The translations under genes were made by a program, and so were the position numbers. DNA of 64,000 nucleotides from Alphaproteobacteria bacterium (GTDB taxonomy: Bacteria > Pseudomonadota > Alphaproteobacteria > Rhodobacterales > Rhodobacteraceae). A model generated the notes under the pieces. That model was given only the letters and a program-made list of their open reading frames with translations, was not told the origin of the DNA and ran no database searches. Of this stretch, positions 53,318 to 62,628 are shown one piece after another; positions within the stretch are counted from its first letter, which is position 1; the number at the start of each line of letters is the position of its first letter. The stretch covers positions 62,001-126,000 of the forward strand of contig JAUHZO010000002.1 in the NCBI GenBank assembly GCA_030425925.1. The letters are read 5' to 3'.

Positions 53318-54187
53318 ATGAATGATTTCAGACGGATCGCCGCCGTTACGGCGTTGGCGGCGCTGGCCCTGGGCGGAACCGCCCCGGAGGGCCGGGCCGC
53401 CTGCGCCAGCGAGGCCGATATCGCGGCCTATGTGGACAGCTATCTGGCCCGCGAACCCGCTCGGGCCCTGGGGGCCGGGGGCACGCTGGAGGACGCGCTT
53501 TGCACGCAGGCCCGGCTGGTGGCGGCGCTGGTGCCGCATCTCGGGCCGGTGATCGGCTACAAGGCCGGGCTGACCAGCGCAGGCGCGCAAAACGCCTTTG
53601 GCGTGTCCGAACCGGTGCGCGGCGTGCTCTATCGCGACATGATGCTGGAGGATGGTGCCGCGGTGCCCGAGGCCTTTGGCGCGCGCCCCTTGTTCGAGGC
53701 CGACCTGATTCTGGTGATTGGCGATTCGGCCATCAACGCGGCCACGACGCCCGAAGCCGCCATGGCGCATATCCGGGCGGTACATCCGTTCATCGAATTG
53801 CCGGACCTGAGCTATGCCGAGGGTGAGCCGCTGACCGGGGCCACGATCACCGCCGGCGGCGTCGCACCGCGCCTGGGCGTGCTGGGGGCGGGCATTCCCG
53901 TCGAGGATCCGGCGTCCATGCTGGCGGCGCTGGGCGAGATGCAGGTGACGGTGACCGATGCCGCGGGCGCGGTGATGGCCGAAGCCCCCGGCGCCGCGGT
54001 GCTGGGAAACCCGGTGAACGCCGTGCTGTGGCTGATGTCCAAGGGGGTGGAGATGAAGGAGGGCGACCTGATCTCGGTCGGCTCCATCGGGCCGCTGCTG
54101 CCGCCGGCAAAGGCGGGCGGCGGGGCCACCGTCACCTATGCCGGCCTGCCCGGCAATCCCACGGTGTCGGTGGTGTTCACGAAGTGA
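53318..54187 (+). CDS. exported 2-oxopent-4-enoate hydratase-like protein (FAH superfamily)
   Basis: Resembles MhpD/FAH-type hydratases and decarboxylases of 289 residues total: IGYKAGLTSAGAQNAFGVSE, DLILVIGDSAINAATTPEAA, FIELPDLSYAEGEP and VNAVLWLMSKGVEMKEGDLI are hydratase-like blocks. Unusually it starts with what looks like a Sec signal peptide (MNDFRRIAAVTALAALALGG, probable cut near EGRAAC), so it should act in the periplasm. AACAGGAGACAGAC precedes the ATG. No aromatic meta-pathway genes adjoin it. Substrate unknown. Confidence 0.8.
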   Translation: MNDFRRIAAVTALAALALGGTAPEGRAACASEADIAAYVDSYLAREPARALGAGGTLEDALCTQARLVAALVPHLGPVIGYKAGLTSAGAQNAFGVSEPVRGVLYRDMMLEDGAAVPEAFGARPLFEADLILVIGDSAINAATTPEAAMAHIRAVHPFIELPDLSYAEGEPLTGATITAGGVAPRLGVLGAGIPVEDPASMLAALGEMQVTVTDAAGAVMAEAPGAAVLGNPVNAVLWLMSKGVEMKEGDLISVGSIGPLLPPAKAGGGATVTYAGLPGNPTVSVVFTK

Positions 54188-54193
54188 TCCCGG

Positions 54194-54266
54194 GGGACGG
54201 CGGAACGGCGCTCGTCCCGGGTCGGGCCTGTGGCCCGATCCGGAACATCGCCCCGCCCGCCGTCCC
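54194..54266. repeat. structured palindromic repeat, copy 2
   Basis: Outer arms GGGACGGCGG (54194-54203) and CCGCCGTCCC (54257-54266) with an inner TCGGGCC-tgt-GGCCCGA hairpin. It starts 6 bases after the preceding stop codon, as copy 1 (15434-15488) does, and shares the 3' half CGCCCCGCCCGCCGTCCCGC with it. It lies between convergent genes and may terminate both. Confidence 0.8.
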
Positions 54267-54289
54267 GCCGGGCGGCTCCGCACCGAAGA

Positions 54290-56182
54290 TCACCCTTTGG
54301 CGTAGCCCAGCCCCTGCAGTGCCACGCGGATCTCGTCGAGGATCGCCGGATCGTCGATGGTGGCGGGCAGCTTGAAGTCTTCGCTGTCGGCGATCTTGAC
54401 CATGGTGGCGCGCAGGATCTTGCCCGAACGCGTCTTGGGCAGCCGGTCCACCACCGCGCAAAGCTTGAACGCCGCCACCGGGCCGATCTTTTCGCGCACC
54501 AGCGTGACGCATTCCCTGACAATCTCGTCATGCGGGCGGTTCACGCCCGTGGTCAGACAGACGAACCCCATGGGCAGCTGGCCCTTGAGCTGGTCTGTCA
54601 CGCCGATCACCGCGCATTCGGCCACGTCGGGGTGGCTGGCCAGCACCTCTTCCATGGCACCGGTGGACAGGCGATGGCCCGCCACGTTGATCACGTCATC
54701 GGTGCGCGCCATGATGTAGAGATAGCCGTCCTCGTCCATCATGCCCGCATCTCCGGTCTCGTAATAGCCGGGGAAGGTGGTGAGGTAGGACTTGCGGAAG
54801 CGCGCCTCGGCGTTCCAGAGCGTGGGCAGCGTGCCCGGCGGCAAGGGCAGCTTGACCGCAATCGCCCCCAGCGTGTTCGGCGCGACGGGGTGGCCGGCCT
54901 CGTCGAGGATCTGCACGTCATAGCCCGGCATCGCCACGGTGGGCGAGCCGATCTTGACCGGCATGGGCTCGATCCCCGCCGGGTTGCCCGCGATGGTCCA
55001 GCCGGTTTCGGTCTGCCACCAGTGATCGTAGATCGGCTTGCCGGTGACCTTTTGGGCCCATTCGATGGTGTCGGGATCGGCGCGCTCGCCCGCGAGGTAG
55101 ATCGCGCGCAGGCCCGAGATGTCGTACTTGGCGACAAATTCGCCCTTGGGGTCGTCGCGCTTCACCGCGCGGAAGGCGGTGGGGGCGGTGAAGAAGCTTT
55201 TCACGTCATGCTCTTCGATCACCCGCCAGAAGGTGCCGGCATCGGGCGTGCCCACCGGCTTGCCTTCGAAGACGATGGTGGTGTTGCCGTGGATCAGCGG
55301 GCCGTAGCAGATGTAGGAATGCCCCACGACCCAGCCGACGTCCGAGGCCGCCCAGAACGTCTCGCCCGGGTTCACCTGGTAGATGTTCTTCATCGACCAG
55401 TTCAGCGCCACGAGGTGACCGGCCGTGTGGCGCACCACGCCCTTGGGCTGGCCGGTGGTGCCGGAGGTGTAGAGGATATAGGCCGGGTGGTTGCCCTCGA
55501 CGGGCACGCATTCGGCGGGCTCCACGCCGTACTGGAACCCGTGCCAGTCGAAATCCCGGCCCTCGTCAAGATGCGCGACTTCCTGTTCGCGCTGGAAGAT
55601 GACGGTAAAGTCGGGCTTGTGCGTGGCGATCTCGATGGCCCCGTCGAGCAGCGGCTTGTAATGCACCACGCGCCCCGGCTCCAGCCCGCAGGAGGCGGCG
55701 ATGATCGCCTTGGGCGTCGCGTCGTCGATGCGGACGGCCAGTTCGTTCGCGGCAAAGCCGCCGAACACCACCGAATGGATCGCGCCCAGCCGCGCGCAGG
55801 CCAGCATCGCCTCCAGCGCTTCGGGCACCATGGGCATGTAGATGATGACGCGGTCGCCCTTTTCGATGCCCTTGGCGCGCAGCGCGCCGGCCAGGCTGGC
55901 GACGCGGGTCTGCAGCTCGGCATATGTGATCTTGTGCACGGTGCCGGTGATCGGGCTGTCATGGATGATGGCCAGCTGATCGCCGCGGCCCTGTTCGACA
56001 TGGCGGTCGACGGCGTTCCAGCAGGTGTTCACCTGCCCGTCGGCAAACCATTCATACAGGTCATCGCCCTTGTCAAAGAGCGCCTTCGAGGGCGTCTTTA
56101 CCCAGTCGATCGCCTCGGCCTGCGCCATCCAGAAGGTTTCCGGATCGGCTTTCCAGCTTTCGTAGACGTCCTTGTACCCCAT
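54290..56182 (-). CDS. prpE: propionyl-CoA synthetase
   Basis: AMP-forming acyl-CoA synthetase of the PrpE/Acs type, 630 residues, that activates propionate (and likely acetate). Family blocks: MGYKDVYESWKADPETFW start, YILYTSGTTGQPKGVVRHT P-loop, WWQTETGW near the acyl pocket, YLYIMARTDDVINVAGHRLS and the catalytic lysine in LPKTRSGKILRATM. The MGYKxVYxSW start and TFPGYYETGD favour PrpE over Acs. AGGAGGCATGCC precedes the ATG. TTTGCAAA motifs upstream suggest control by a short-chain acyl-CoA-responsive regulator of the ScfR family. Confidence 0.93.
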   Translation of the reverse strand: MGYKDVYESWKADPETFWMAQAEAIDWVKTPSKALFDKGDDLYEWFADGQVNTCWNAVDRHVEQGRGDQLAIIHDSPITGTVHKITYAELQTRVASLAGALRAKGIEKGDRVIIYMPMVPEALEAMLACARLGAIHSVVFGGFAANELAVRIDDATPKAIIAASCGLEPGRVVHYKPLLDGAIEIATHKPDFTVIFQREQEVAHLDEGRDFDWHGFQYGVEPAECVPVEGNHPAYILYTSGTTGQPKGVVRHTAGHLVALNWSMKNIYQVNPGETFWAASDVGWVVGHSYICYGPLIHGNTTIVFEGKPVGTPDAGTFWRVIEEHDVKSFFTAPTAFRAVKRDDPKGEFVAKYDISGLRAIYLAGERADPDTIEWAQKVTGKPIYDHWWQTETGWTIAGNPAGIEPMPVKIGSPTVAMPGYDVQILDEAGHPVAPNTLGAIAVKLPLPPGTLPTLWNAEARFRKSYLTTFPGYYETGDAGMMDEDGYLYIMARTDDVINVAGHRLSTGAMEEVLASHPDVAECAVIGVTDQLKGQLPMGFVCLTTGVNRPHDEIVRECVTLVREKIGPVAAFKLCAVVDRLPKTRSGKILRATMVKIADSEDFKLPATIDDPAILDEIRVALQGLGYAKG

Positions 56183-56302
56183 GGCATGCCTCCTCCTGAC
56201 GTGTTGCCGAACGGGATAGGCAACGGACGCGGCGCTCGTCCAGCCGGTTGCGCAAACAGGCGGCGCTTTACCGCAGATTTGCCGTTGTTTTGCCAAGAGA
56301 GA

Positions 56303-56368
56303 TTTTCAAAAATTTGCAAACTTTGCCCATCAGGAAAGATTCCGGCACAGTTGCCCCGGTTTTGCAAA
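56303..56368. promoter_or_regulatory. TTTGCAAA motifs upstream of prpE
   Basis: Two perfect TTTGCAAA octamers (56313-56320 and 56361-56368) and a near match TTTTCAAA (56303-56310) lie 120-190 bases upstream of the prpE start. TTTGCAAA repeats are the described target of PccR/RamB-type ScfR regulators of propionate and acetate metabolism in Rhodobacterales. No such regulator gene is in the window. Confidence 0.65.
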
Positions 56369-56420
56369 GCGCCGGGGCGCGTTGGGCAGAATCATCGCAT
56401 GATAATGACATGTTTTCGGA

Positions 56421-56441
56421 GCCGACCTCACACAGGTCGGC
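56421..56441 (-). terminator. hairpin after lipoprotein gene
   Basis: GCCGACCT-cacac-AGGTCGGC, 8+8 stem with 5-base loop, beginning 10 bases after the lipoprotein stop on the minus strand; GAAAAC follows, with no true U tract. Confidence 0.6.
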
Positions 56442-56450
56442 CCCGGACAC

Positions 56451-56963
56451 TCAGCTGGGGTCTTCGACGGGCGGCTCGGGGTCCGGCCCTTCCTCGGGGG
56501 GCGTGTCTTCTTCGGGCGGCGTATACTCCTCCTCAGGTGGGGTGTACTCCTCTTCGGGCGGCTCCGAGGGGTCGGGTTGGGTCGGCGGTGCCGAGCGTTC
56601 GGTCTCGTTGGGCCTGTCCGAATTGTCGGCCTGGCTCTGGCGGTCCAATTCGCGTTGGACCGCTTCGATGCACGCGTCGGTGACAGCGTTTTCTCCGCCG
56701 GTTTCAACAGCGACTGCGCCTCCAAACGTCTGGCGTACTTCGCGCTGCACCCGGCATGTCACCCTGATGCCGTTCACGTTCACCGTGTAGTTCGAGATCC
56801 GATATTCCTGCCCTTCAAAGTCTTGTACCAACTGCTGTTGGACAAATATGGTGTAGGTGTTTCCACCGACCGAGATGGTGCCGTAGGGCGTGATCTGGCT
56901 CAGGTTGAACACGCAGCCCCCAAGGAGGGTCGTGGCCAATACGGCTGCTGCAAGTTGTTTCAT
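56451..56963 (-). CDS. putative lipoprotein with Pro/Glu-rich repeat tail
   Basis: A 170-residue protein starting MKQLAAAVLATTLLGGCVFN; LLGGC is a lipobox, so it should be lipid-anchored at Cys17. Residues 18-105 form a small domain with two further cysteines (VTCRVQREV and DACIEAV) that could form a disulfide. The tail from about residue 120 is acidic and proline-rich with tandem copies of the unit PPEEEYT and PPEEDT, likely an extended spacer across periplasm or cell wall. Base use is less GC-rich than in neighbours in the N-terminal half. No family was recognised. Confidence 0.75.
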   Translation of the reverse strand: MKQLAAAVLATTLLGGCVFNLSQITPYGTISVGGNTYTIFVQQQLVQDFEGQEYRISNYTVNVNGIRVTCRVQREVRQTFGGAVAVETGGENAVTDACIEAVQRELDRQSQADNSDRPNETERSAPPTQPDPSEPPEEEYTPPEEEYTPPEEDTPPEEGPDPEPPVEDPS

Positions 56964-57294
56964 GCTTTAAACCTTTGATTCAATGGCTGTCCGTAGTGAG
57001 AAGCTAGCAAAACCATGCGTCACAAACCGGTCCGGAATCTCGGACTTTGCAGCTGCAGAACGCCTGCGCGCAGGCGGTGCTGCGACTCGAATGCCGAAGG
57101 ATTGTGCGGGTTTGCCCCGATTTTCGGCAGCCTTGGCAGTGCCTGAGCGGCGTTCAAAGCTGGATGTGGTCGTCATGCCGCGCGGCACGGATGCGTGCCT
57201 CATCCAGTTGGCGGTCGGAAAGGAGGTGCCGGCGACAGGCCATGTCCCGGCGCAGGCCTTTTCCACATCCTGGGGTCTTCAGATGCCAAGCCGC
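56964..57294. other. intergenic region between maeB end and lipoprotein start
   Basis: About 330 bases holding the lipoprotein promoter. Open frames on both strands are short and unconvincing. The first 60 bases are less GC-rich, as in the lipoprotein gene. No hairpin with a T tract was found after maeB. Confidence 0.5.
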
Positions 57295-59574
57295 TTAGCC
57301 ATAATGCGCCACCGGTGTTCCGGCGATGGCCGCCATGTTCAGCAGGCCCCGCGCGGTGATCGCGGGGGTCACGATATGGGCGCGGTTGCCCATGCCCATC
57401 AGGATCGGGCCCACCTCCAGCCCGCCGGCCTTCATCTTGAGGATGTTCTTGACGCCCGAGGCCGCATCCGCATGGGCAAAGATCAGCACGTTGGCCGCGC
57501 CCTGCATCCGGTTGCCCGGCAGCAGCCGCTCGCGCAGTTCCGGGTCCAGCGCGGCGTCCACGTTCATCTCGCCTTCATAGCAGAAGTCGCGCGGTGCCGC
57601 GTCGAGCAGCGCAATCGCCTCGCGCAGGCGCTGGCCGGAGCCTTCGGACTGGTTGCCGAACTGCGATTGCGAACAGAACGCGATGTTCGGCTCCAGCCCG
57701 AAGCGGCGGACATGGCGCGCCGCGCCGATGGCGGTTTCGGCCAGTTCTGCGGGCGTGGGCCGCGAATGCACCTGCGTGTCGGCGATGAACAGCGGGCCGT
57801 CTTCAAGGATCATCAGCGACAACGCGCCAACCGGGTGCAGCTGGGCATTGCCCAGGACCTGCGTCAGGTAGTTCAGGTGCCAGCGATATTCGCCGAAGGT
57901 GCCGCAGATCAGGCTGTCCGCCTCGCCGCGATGCACCATGATCGCGCCGATGGCGGTGGTGTTGGTGCGCATGATCGCGCGCGCCAGATCGGGCGTGACC
58001 CCGCGCCGCGCCATGATCTGGTGATAGCTTTCCCAGTATTCGCGGTAGCGCGGGTCGTTTTCGGGGTTCACGATGTTGAAGTCGCGCTCGGGCCGGATCT
58101 CCAGCCCCAGCCGCTCGCAGCGGCGCGCGATCACGTCGGGACGGCCGATGAGGATCGGCGTCTCGGTGGTCTCTTCCAGAATGGCCTGCGCGGCGCGCAG
58201 CACGCGCTCGTCTTCGCCCTCGGCAAAGACGATCCGTCGCGAGGCGGTGGCCGCGGCCTCGAAAACCGGGCGCATCAGCAGGGCGGACTTGTAGACGCTG
58301 GCATCGAGCCGCCGCTTGTAGGCGGCCAGATCGTCGAGCGGGCGGGCGGCCACGCCGGTTTCCATCGCGGCCTTGGCCACGGCGGTCGACACCACGCCCG
58401 ACAGGCGCGGGTCAAAGGGCTTGGGGATCAGGTAATCGGCCCCGAAGGTCAGGCTTTCGCCGCGATAGGCGGCGGCGGCTTCGGCCGAGGTGGTGGCGCG
58501 GGCCAGCGCCGCGATGCCTTCGACGCAGGCCACCTGCATCGCATCGTTGATCTCGGTCGCGCCGACGTCCAGCGCGCCACGAAAGATGAACGGAAAGCAC
58601 AGGACGTTGTTGACCTGGTTGGGAAAATCCGACCGCCCCGTGGCGATGATCGCCTCGGGCGCCACCGCGCGGGCCACATTCGGCATGATCTCGGGCGTGG
58701 GGTTGGCCAGTGCAAAGAGGATCGGGCGGGATGCCATGCGCTGCACCTGCTCGGGCTTCAGCACATCGGGCCCTGACAGGCCCAGGAACAGGTCCGCCCC
58801 GTCGATCACGTCATCCAGCGTGCGCAGGTCAGACGCCTGGGCAAAGGCCGCCTTCTGCGGGTTCATGTCCTCTGCGCGGCCTTGGTAGACCAGCCCGTGA
58901 ATGTCGCACAGCCAGACGTTTTCGCGTTTGACCCCCAGCTTCAGCAGCATGTTCAGGCAGGCGATGCCCGCCGCGCCGCCGCCGGTCGAGACCACCTTGA
59001 TCTGGCCAAAGGCCTTGCCCGCAACGTGCAGCGCGTTTGTCGCCGCCGCGCCCACCACGATGGCGGTGCCGTGCTGGTCGTCGTGAAAGACCGGGATGTT
59101 CATCCGCTCGCGGCAGAGCTTTTCCACGATGAAGCAATCGGGGGCCTTGATGTCTTCAAGGTTGATCGCGCCAAAGGTCGGCTCCAGCGCGCAGACGATG
59201 TCGGCCAGTTTTTCGGGGTCGGGCTCGTTCACCTCGATGTCGAAGCAGTCGATATTGGCGAATTTCTTGAACAGGACGGCCTTGCCCTCCATCACCGGTT
59301 TCGAGGCCAGCGCGCCGATATTGCCAAGGCCCAGCACCGCCGTCCCGTTCGACACCACGGCCACCAGGTTGCCGCGCGTGGTGTAGCGGGCGGCATTGGC
59401 CGGGTCGGCCTTGATCTCCAGGCAGGCCTCGGCCACGCCGGGGCTGTAGGCGCGGCTCAGGTCGCGACCGTTGGCCAGCGGCTTTGTCGCGCGGATCTCA
59501 AGTTTCCCGGGTTTGGGGGTCTCGTGGTAATACAGCGCGGCCTGACGCAGCGCGTCCTTGGCGGAATCGGTCAT
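57295..59574 (-). CDS. maeB: NADP-dependent malic enzyme with C-terminal phosphotransacetylase-like domain
   Basis: Hybrid malic enzyme of 759 residues that decarboxylates malate to pyruvate. Residues 1-430 carry the malic domains: [13 protein letters not shown], the Tyr in [49 protein letters not shown] and the nucleotide loop [13 protein letters not shown]. Residues 430-759 resemble phosphate acetyltransferase ([34 protein letters not shown]) and probably regulate rather than catalyse. The ATG of MTDSAKDAL is the family start, although an open frame extends further upstream. The enzyme may supply NADPH and pyruvate during growth on organic acids. Confidence 0.95.
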   Translation of the reverse strand: MTDSAKDALRQAALYYHETPKPGKLEIRATKPLANGRDLSRAYSPGVAEACLEIKADPANAARYTTRGNLVAVVSNGTAVLGLGNIGALASKPVMEGKAVLFKKFANIDCFDIEVNEPDPEKLADIVCALEPTFGAINLEDIKAPDCFIVEKLCRERMNIPVFHDDQHGTAIVVGAAATNALHVAGKAFGQIKVVSTGGGAAGIACLNMLLKLGVKRENVWLCDIHGLVYQGRAEDMNPQKAAFAQASDLRTLDDVIDGADLFLGLSGPDVLKPEQVQRMASRPILFALANPTPEIMPNVARAVAPEAIIATGRSDFPNQVNNVLCFPFIFRGALDVGATEINDAMQVACVEGIAALARATTSAEAAAAYRGESLTFGADYLIPKPFDPRLSGVVSTAVAKAAMETGVAARPLDDLAAYKRRLDASVYKSALLMRPVFEAAATASRRIVFAEGEDERVLRAAQAILEETTETPILIGRPDVIARRCERLGLEIRPERDFNIVNPENDPRYREYWESYHQIMARRGVTPDLARAIMRTNTTAIGAIMVHRGEADSLICGTFGEYRWHLNYLTQVLGNAQLHPVGALSLMILEDGPLFIADTQVHSRPTPAELAETAIGAARHVRRFGLEPNIAFCSQSQFGNQSEGSGQRLREAIALLDAAPRDFCYEGEMNVDAALDPELRERLLPGNRMQGAANVLIFAHADAASGVKNILKMKAGGLEVGPILMGMGNRAHIVTPAITARGLLNMAAIAGTPVAHYG

Positions 59575-59711
59575 GGGCGTCCCTCGTCTTGTGGGATTGG
59601 CATAAACCATGCCGGGCACGGGCAACAGCCGCAACGGGCTGACCCGGGGACTCCCCTTGCATTCGCCGCGCGGCCCTCGCACGATGCGGGAACGCGAGGG
59701 AGGAGTTTGCC

Positions 59712-60119
59712 GTGTCCGTGTCAGCCATGTCCTTGTCAGAGGCCGCGCGCAACGTGCGCGCCCTGGCCTATGCGCCGTATTCCGGGTTTCAGGTGGGTGC
59801 CGCGCTGCGCACGGTCGCGGGCCATGTCCATGTGGGCTGCAATGTCGAGAACGTGGCCTATCCCGAAGGCACCTGTGCCGAGGCGGGGGCCATCGCCGCC
59901 ATGGTCGCGGCGGGTGAGACCGCGATTGCCGAGGTTTACGTGATCGCCGACAGCCCCACGCCGGTGCCGCCCTGCGGTGGCTGCCGCCAGAAACTGATGG
60001 AATTCGCTGCGCCCGACACGCCGGTGACGCTGGCCACAATGGACGGGGCCGAGATGCGCACAACCGTGGGCGCGCTTCTGCCCGGGGCCTTCGGGTCTGA
60101 CCACATGGAGCGGACATGA
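59712..60119 (+). CDS. cdd: cytidine deaminase
   Basis: Zinc enzyme that deaminates cytidine and deoxycytidine in pyrimidine salvage. A 135-residue homotetrameric-type CDA with VGCNVENVAYPEGTCAEAGA (zinc ligand C55, catalytic E57) and PCGGCRQ (C88, C91). The start is GTG, supported by AGGAG 7 bases upstream. Its stop overlaps the deoA start (ATGA), making it the first gene of the cdd-deoA-deoB-add-upp salvage operon. Confidence 0.95.
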   Translation: MSVSAMSLSEAARNVRALAYAPYSGFQVGAALRTVAGHVHVGCNVENVAYPEGTCAEAGAIAAMVAAGETAIAEVYVIADSPTPVPPCGGCRQKLMEFAAPDTPVTLATMDGAEMRTTVGALLPGAFGSDHMERT

Positions 60120-61408
60120 CCGACGCGCGTTCCGTGATCGCGCGCCTGCGCCGGGGCGAAGCGCCCGGCGTCGAGGCGCTGCGCTGGTTTGCAGAAGGGC
60201 TGGCCGATGGCGGTGTCAGCGACGCCCAGGCCGGCGCCTTTGCCATGGGCGTCTGCCTGCGCGGGCTGACCGCGGACGAACGCGTGGCGCTGACGCTGGC
60301 CATGCGCGACTCGGGCCATGTGCTGGCATGGGATCTCGACGGGCCTGTCGTCGACAAGCACTCCACCGGCGGGGTGGGCGATTGCACATCGCTGGTGCTG
60401 GCCCCGGCGCTGGCGGCCTGCGGGACCTATGTGCCGATGATCTCGGGCCGCGGGCTGGGCCATACCGGCGGCACGCTGGACAAGCTCGACGCGATCCCCG
60501 GCTACGCCACCGCGCCCGACGAACGCCTCTTTCGCCAAGTCGTGGCCGAGGCGGGCTGCGCCATCGTCGGGGCCTCGGCCGAGATCGCGCCCGCCGACAA
60601 GCGGCTTTATGCGGTGCGCGACGTCACCGCGACGGTCGAAAGCCTCGACCTGATCTGCGCCTCGATCCTGTCCAAGAAACTGGCCGCCGGGCTTCAGGCG
60701 CTGGTGCTTGACGTCAAGGTCGGCTCCGGCGCGTTCCTGAAGACGACCGACGCGGCGCGCGCCCTGGCCCGCGCGATGGTCGACACCGCCAACGGCGCGG
60801 GCTGCACCACCACCGTGCTGATGACCGGCATGGACGAACCGCTTGCCCCCGCGCTGGGCAATGCGCTTGAGGTTGACGCCGCGATGCGCGTGCTGACGGG
60901 CGTGGAGCAGGGGCCGCTCTACGATCTCAGCGTCGCGCTCGGGGCCGAGGTACTGGCCAGCGCCGGGATCGCCGGAGGCGAGGCCAGGCTGGTCGAGGCC
61001 ATCGCGTCGGGTGCCGCGGCAGAGCGGTTCGGCCGCATGGTCTATGGCCTTGGCGGGCCCATCGGCTTTGTCGAGGACTGGCGCCGCTACCTGCCCGAAG
61101 CGCCGGTGATCCGCGCCGTCGAGGCGGTCGAGGCCGGCCATGTCGCCGCCATCGACGGCGAGGCGCTGGGCCTTGCGGTGGTGGCGCTGGGCGGCGGCCG
61201 CCGGGTCGAGACCGACCAGATCGACCCGATGGTGGGCCTGTCCGAGGTCGTCCGCCTGGGCGCGCCGGTGGAAAAGGGCCAGCCGCTTGCCCGCATTCAC
61301 GCCGCGCGCCTGTCGCAGGCCGACGAGGCGGAACGCGCCGTGCGCGCCGCGATCACGCTCGGCGACGCGCCGGCCGCGCAAAAGCTGGTGCGGGAGCGCG
61401 TGGCATGA
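60116..61408 (+). CDS. deoA: thymidine phosphorylase
   Basis: Phosphorolyses thymidine and deoxyuridine to base plus deoxyribose-1-phosphate. The 430-residue protein has the family phosphate/substrate loops VVDKHSTGGVGDCTSLVLAP and MISGRGLGHTGGTLDKLDAI, then LDVKVGSGAFLKT. It overlaps cdd and deoB by ATGA at both ends, so the three are translationally coupled. The next enzyme, DeoB, uses its sugar-phosphate product. Confidence 0.96.
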   Translation: MTDARSVIARLRRGEAPGVEALRWFAEGLADGGVSDAQAGAFAMGVCLRGLTADERVALTLAMRDSGHVLAWDLDGPVVDKHSTGGVGDCTSLVLAPALAACGTYVPMISGRGLGHTGGTLDKLDAIPGYATAPDERLFRQVVAEAGCAIVGASAEIAPADKRLYAVRDVTATVESLDLICASILSKKLAAGLQALVLDVKVGSGAFLKTTDAARALARAMVDTANGAGCTTTVLMTGMDEPLAPALGNALEVDAAMRVLTGVEQGPLYDLSVALGAEVLASAGIAGGEARLVEAIASGAAAERFGRMVYGLGGPIGFVEDWRRYLPEAPVIRAVEAVEAGHVAAIDGEALGLAVVALGGGRRVETDQIDPMVGLSEVVRLGAPVEKGQPLARIHAARLSQADEAERAVRAAITLGDAPAAQKLVRERVA

Positions 61409-62616
61409 GCCGCGCCTTCCTCGTCGTGATGGACTCCGTGGGCATCGGCGGCGCGCCGGATGCCGACATGTTCCATAACGGATCCGTCCCCGACGAGGGC
61501 GCAAACACGCTGGGCCACATCTTCGACGCCTGCGCGCAAGGCGGGGCCGAGACCGGCCGCTCCGGCCCGCTGCACCTGCCCAACCTGGCCGCTCTGGGGC
61601 TCTACGACGCCCTCGCGCTGGCCTCTGGCGAGACGCGCCCGACAGCCGGCGGCGGCACGCCGCACGGCCTGTGGGGCGCGGCGAGCGAGGTCTCGAAGGG
61701 CAAGGACACGCCCTCGGGCCATTGGGAACTGGCGGGCCTGCCGGTGCCGTGGGACTGGCACTACTTCCCCGACACCCACCCCGCCTTTCCGCCCGAGATC
61801 ACCGCCGAGGTCTGCCGCCTCGCGGGCACTGACGGTATCCTGGCGGATTGCCACGGTTCCGGCACCGTGATGATCGAACGCTTCGGCGCCAAGCATGTCC
61901 GGACCGGCCACCCCATCTGCTATACCTCTGCCGACAGCGTCTTCCAGATCGCCGCGCACGAAGAAACCTTCGGCCTCGACCGGCTCTACGATCTCTGCGC
62001 CCGCCTTGCGCCCAGGCTGCACGCGATGAAGGTGGGCCGGGTGATCGCGCGGCCCTTCCTGGGCGGCGAAGGCACCTTCACCCGCACCGGGAACCGCAAG
62101 GATTACGCCATCACCCCGCCGCAGCCCGTCCTGACCAACTGGGTGCAGGCCGCCGGGCAGCGGGTGATCGCGGTGGGCAAGATCGGCGACATCTTCTCGA
62201 TGTCCGGCATCGACGAGGTCCGCAAGGGCAGCGATGCCGAGTTGATGGAGCACCTGTCGGACTGCCTCGACACCGCGCCCGAGGGCAGCCTGACCTTCGC
62301 CAATTTCGTCGAGTTCGACAGCCTTTACGGCCATCGGCGCGACGTGGCGGGCTATGCGCGGCATCTCGAATGGTTCGATGCGCAGCTTGGCCGCCTGCTG
62401 CCTCGGCTGCGCGCCGGGGACCTTCTGCTGCTGACCGCGGATCATGGCAACGATCCGACCTGGGTCGGCACCGACCACACCCGCGAACGCGTGCCGGTGC
62501 TGGTGGCGGGGCAGGGGGCGGGGCCGCTGGGGCAGATCGCCTTCGCCGATGTGGCCGCCAGCATTGCCAAACACCTTTCGGTTCCGGCACAAGGACCGGG
62601 CACGCCGTTTCTTTGA
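61405..62616 (+). CDS. deoB: phosphopentomutase
   Basis: Moves phosphate between C1 and C5 of ribose and deoxyribose. Alkaline-phosphatase-superfamily protein of 403 residues: metal ligand Asp in FLVVMDSVGIGGAPDA, GKDTPSGHWELAG, RPFLGGEGTFTRTGNRKDYA, and metal-binding end LLLTADHGNDPTWVGTDHTR. It overlaps deoA by ATGA and is followed 12 bases later by add. Together with deoA it feeds deoxyribose-5-phosphate to central metabolism; deoC is not in the window. Confidence 0.96.
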   Translation: MSRAFLVVMDSVGIGGAPDADMFHNGSVPDEGANTLGHIFDACAQGGAETGRSGPLHLPNLAALGLYDALALASGETRPTAGGGTPHGLWGAASEVSKGKDTPSGHWELAGLPVPWDWHYFPDTHPAFPPEITAEVCRLAGTDGILADCHGSGTVMIERFGAKHVRTGHPICYTSADSVFQIAAHEETFGLDRLYDLCARLAPRLHAMKVGRVIARPFLGGEGTFTRTGNRKDYAITPPQPVLTNWVQAAGQRVIAVGKIGDIFSMSGIDEVRKGSDAELMEHLSDCLDTAPEGSLTFANFVEFDSLYGHRRDVAGYARHLEWFDAQLGRLLPRLRAGDLLLLTADHGNDPTWVGTDHTRERVPVLVAGQGAGPLGQIAFADVAASIAKHLSVPAQGPGTPFL

Positions 62617-62628
62617 AGGATTACCGGA

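Noticed and set aside
59575-60387. N-terminal extension of the malic enzyme frame to about 1,030 residues
   Set aside because: The extra part is antisense to cdd and deoA and has no family similarity; the malic enzyme start at 59574 matches the family.
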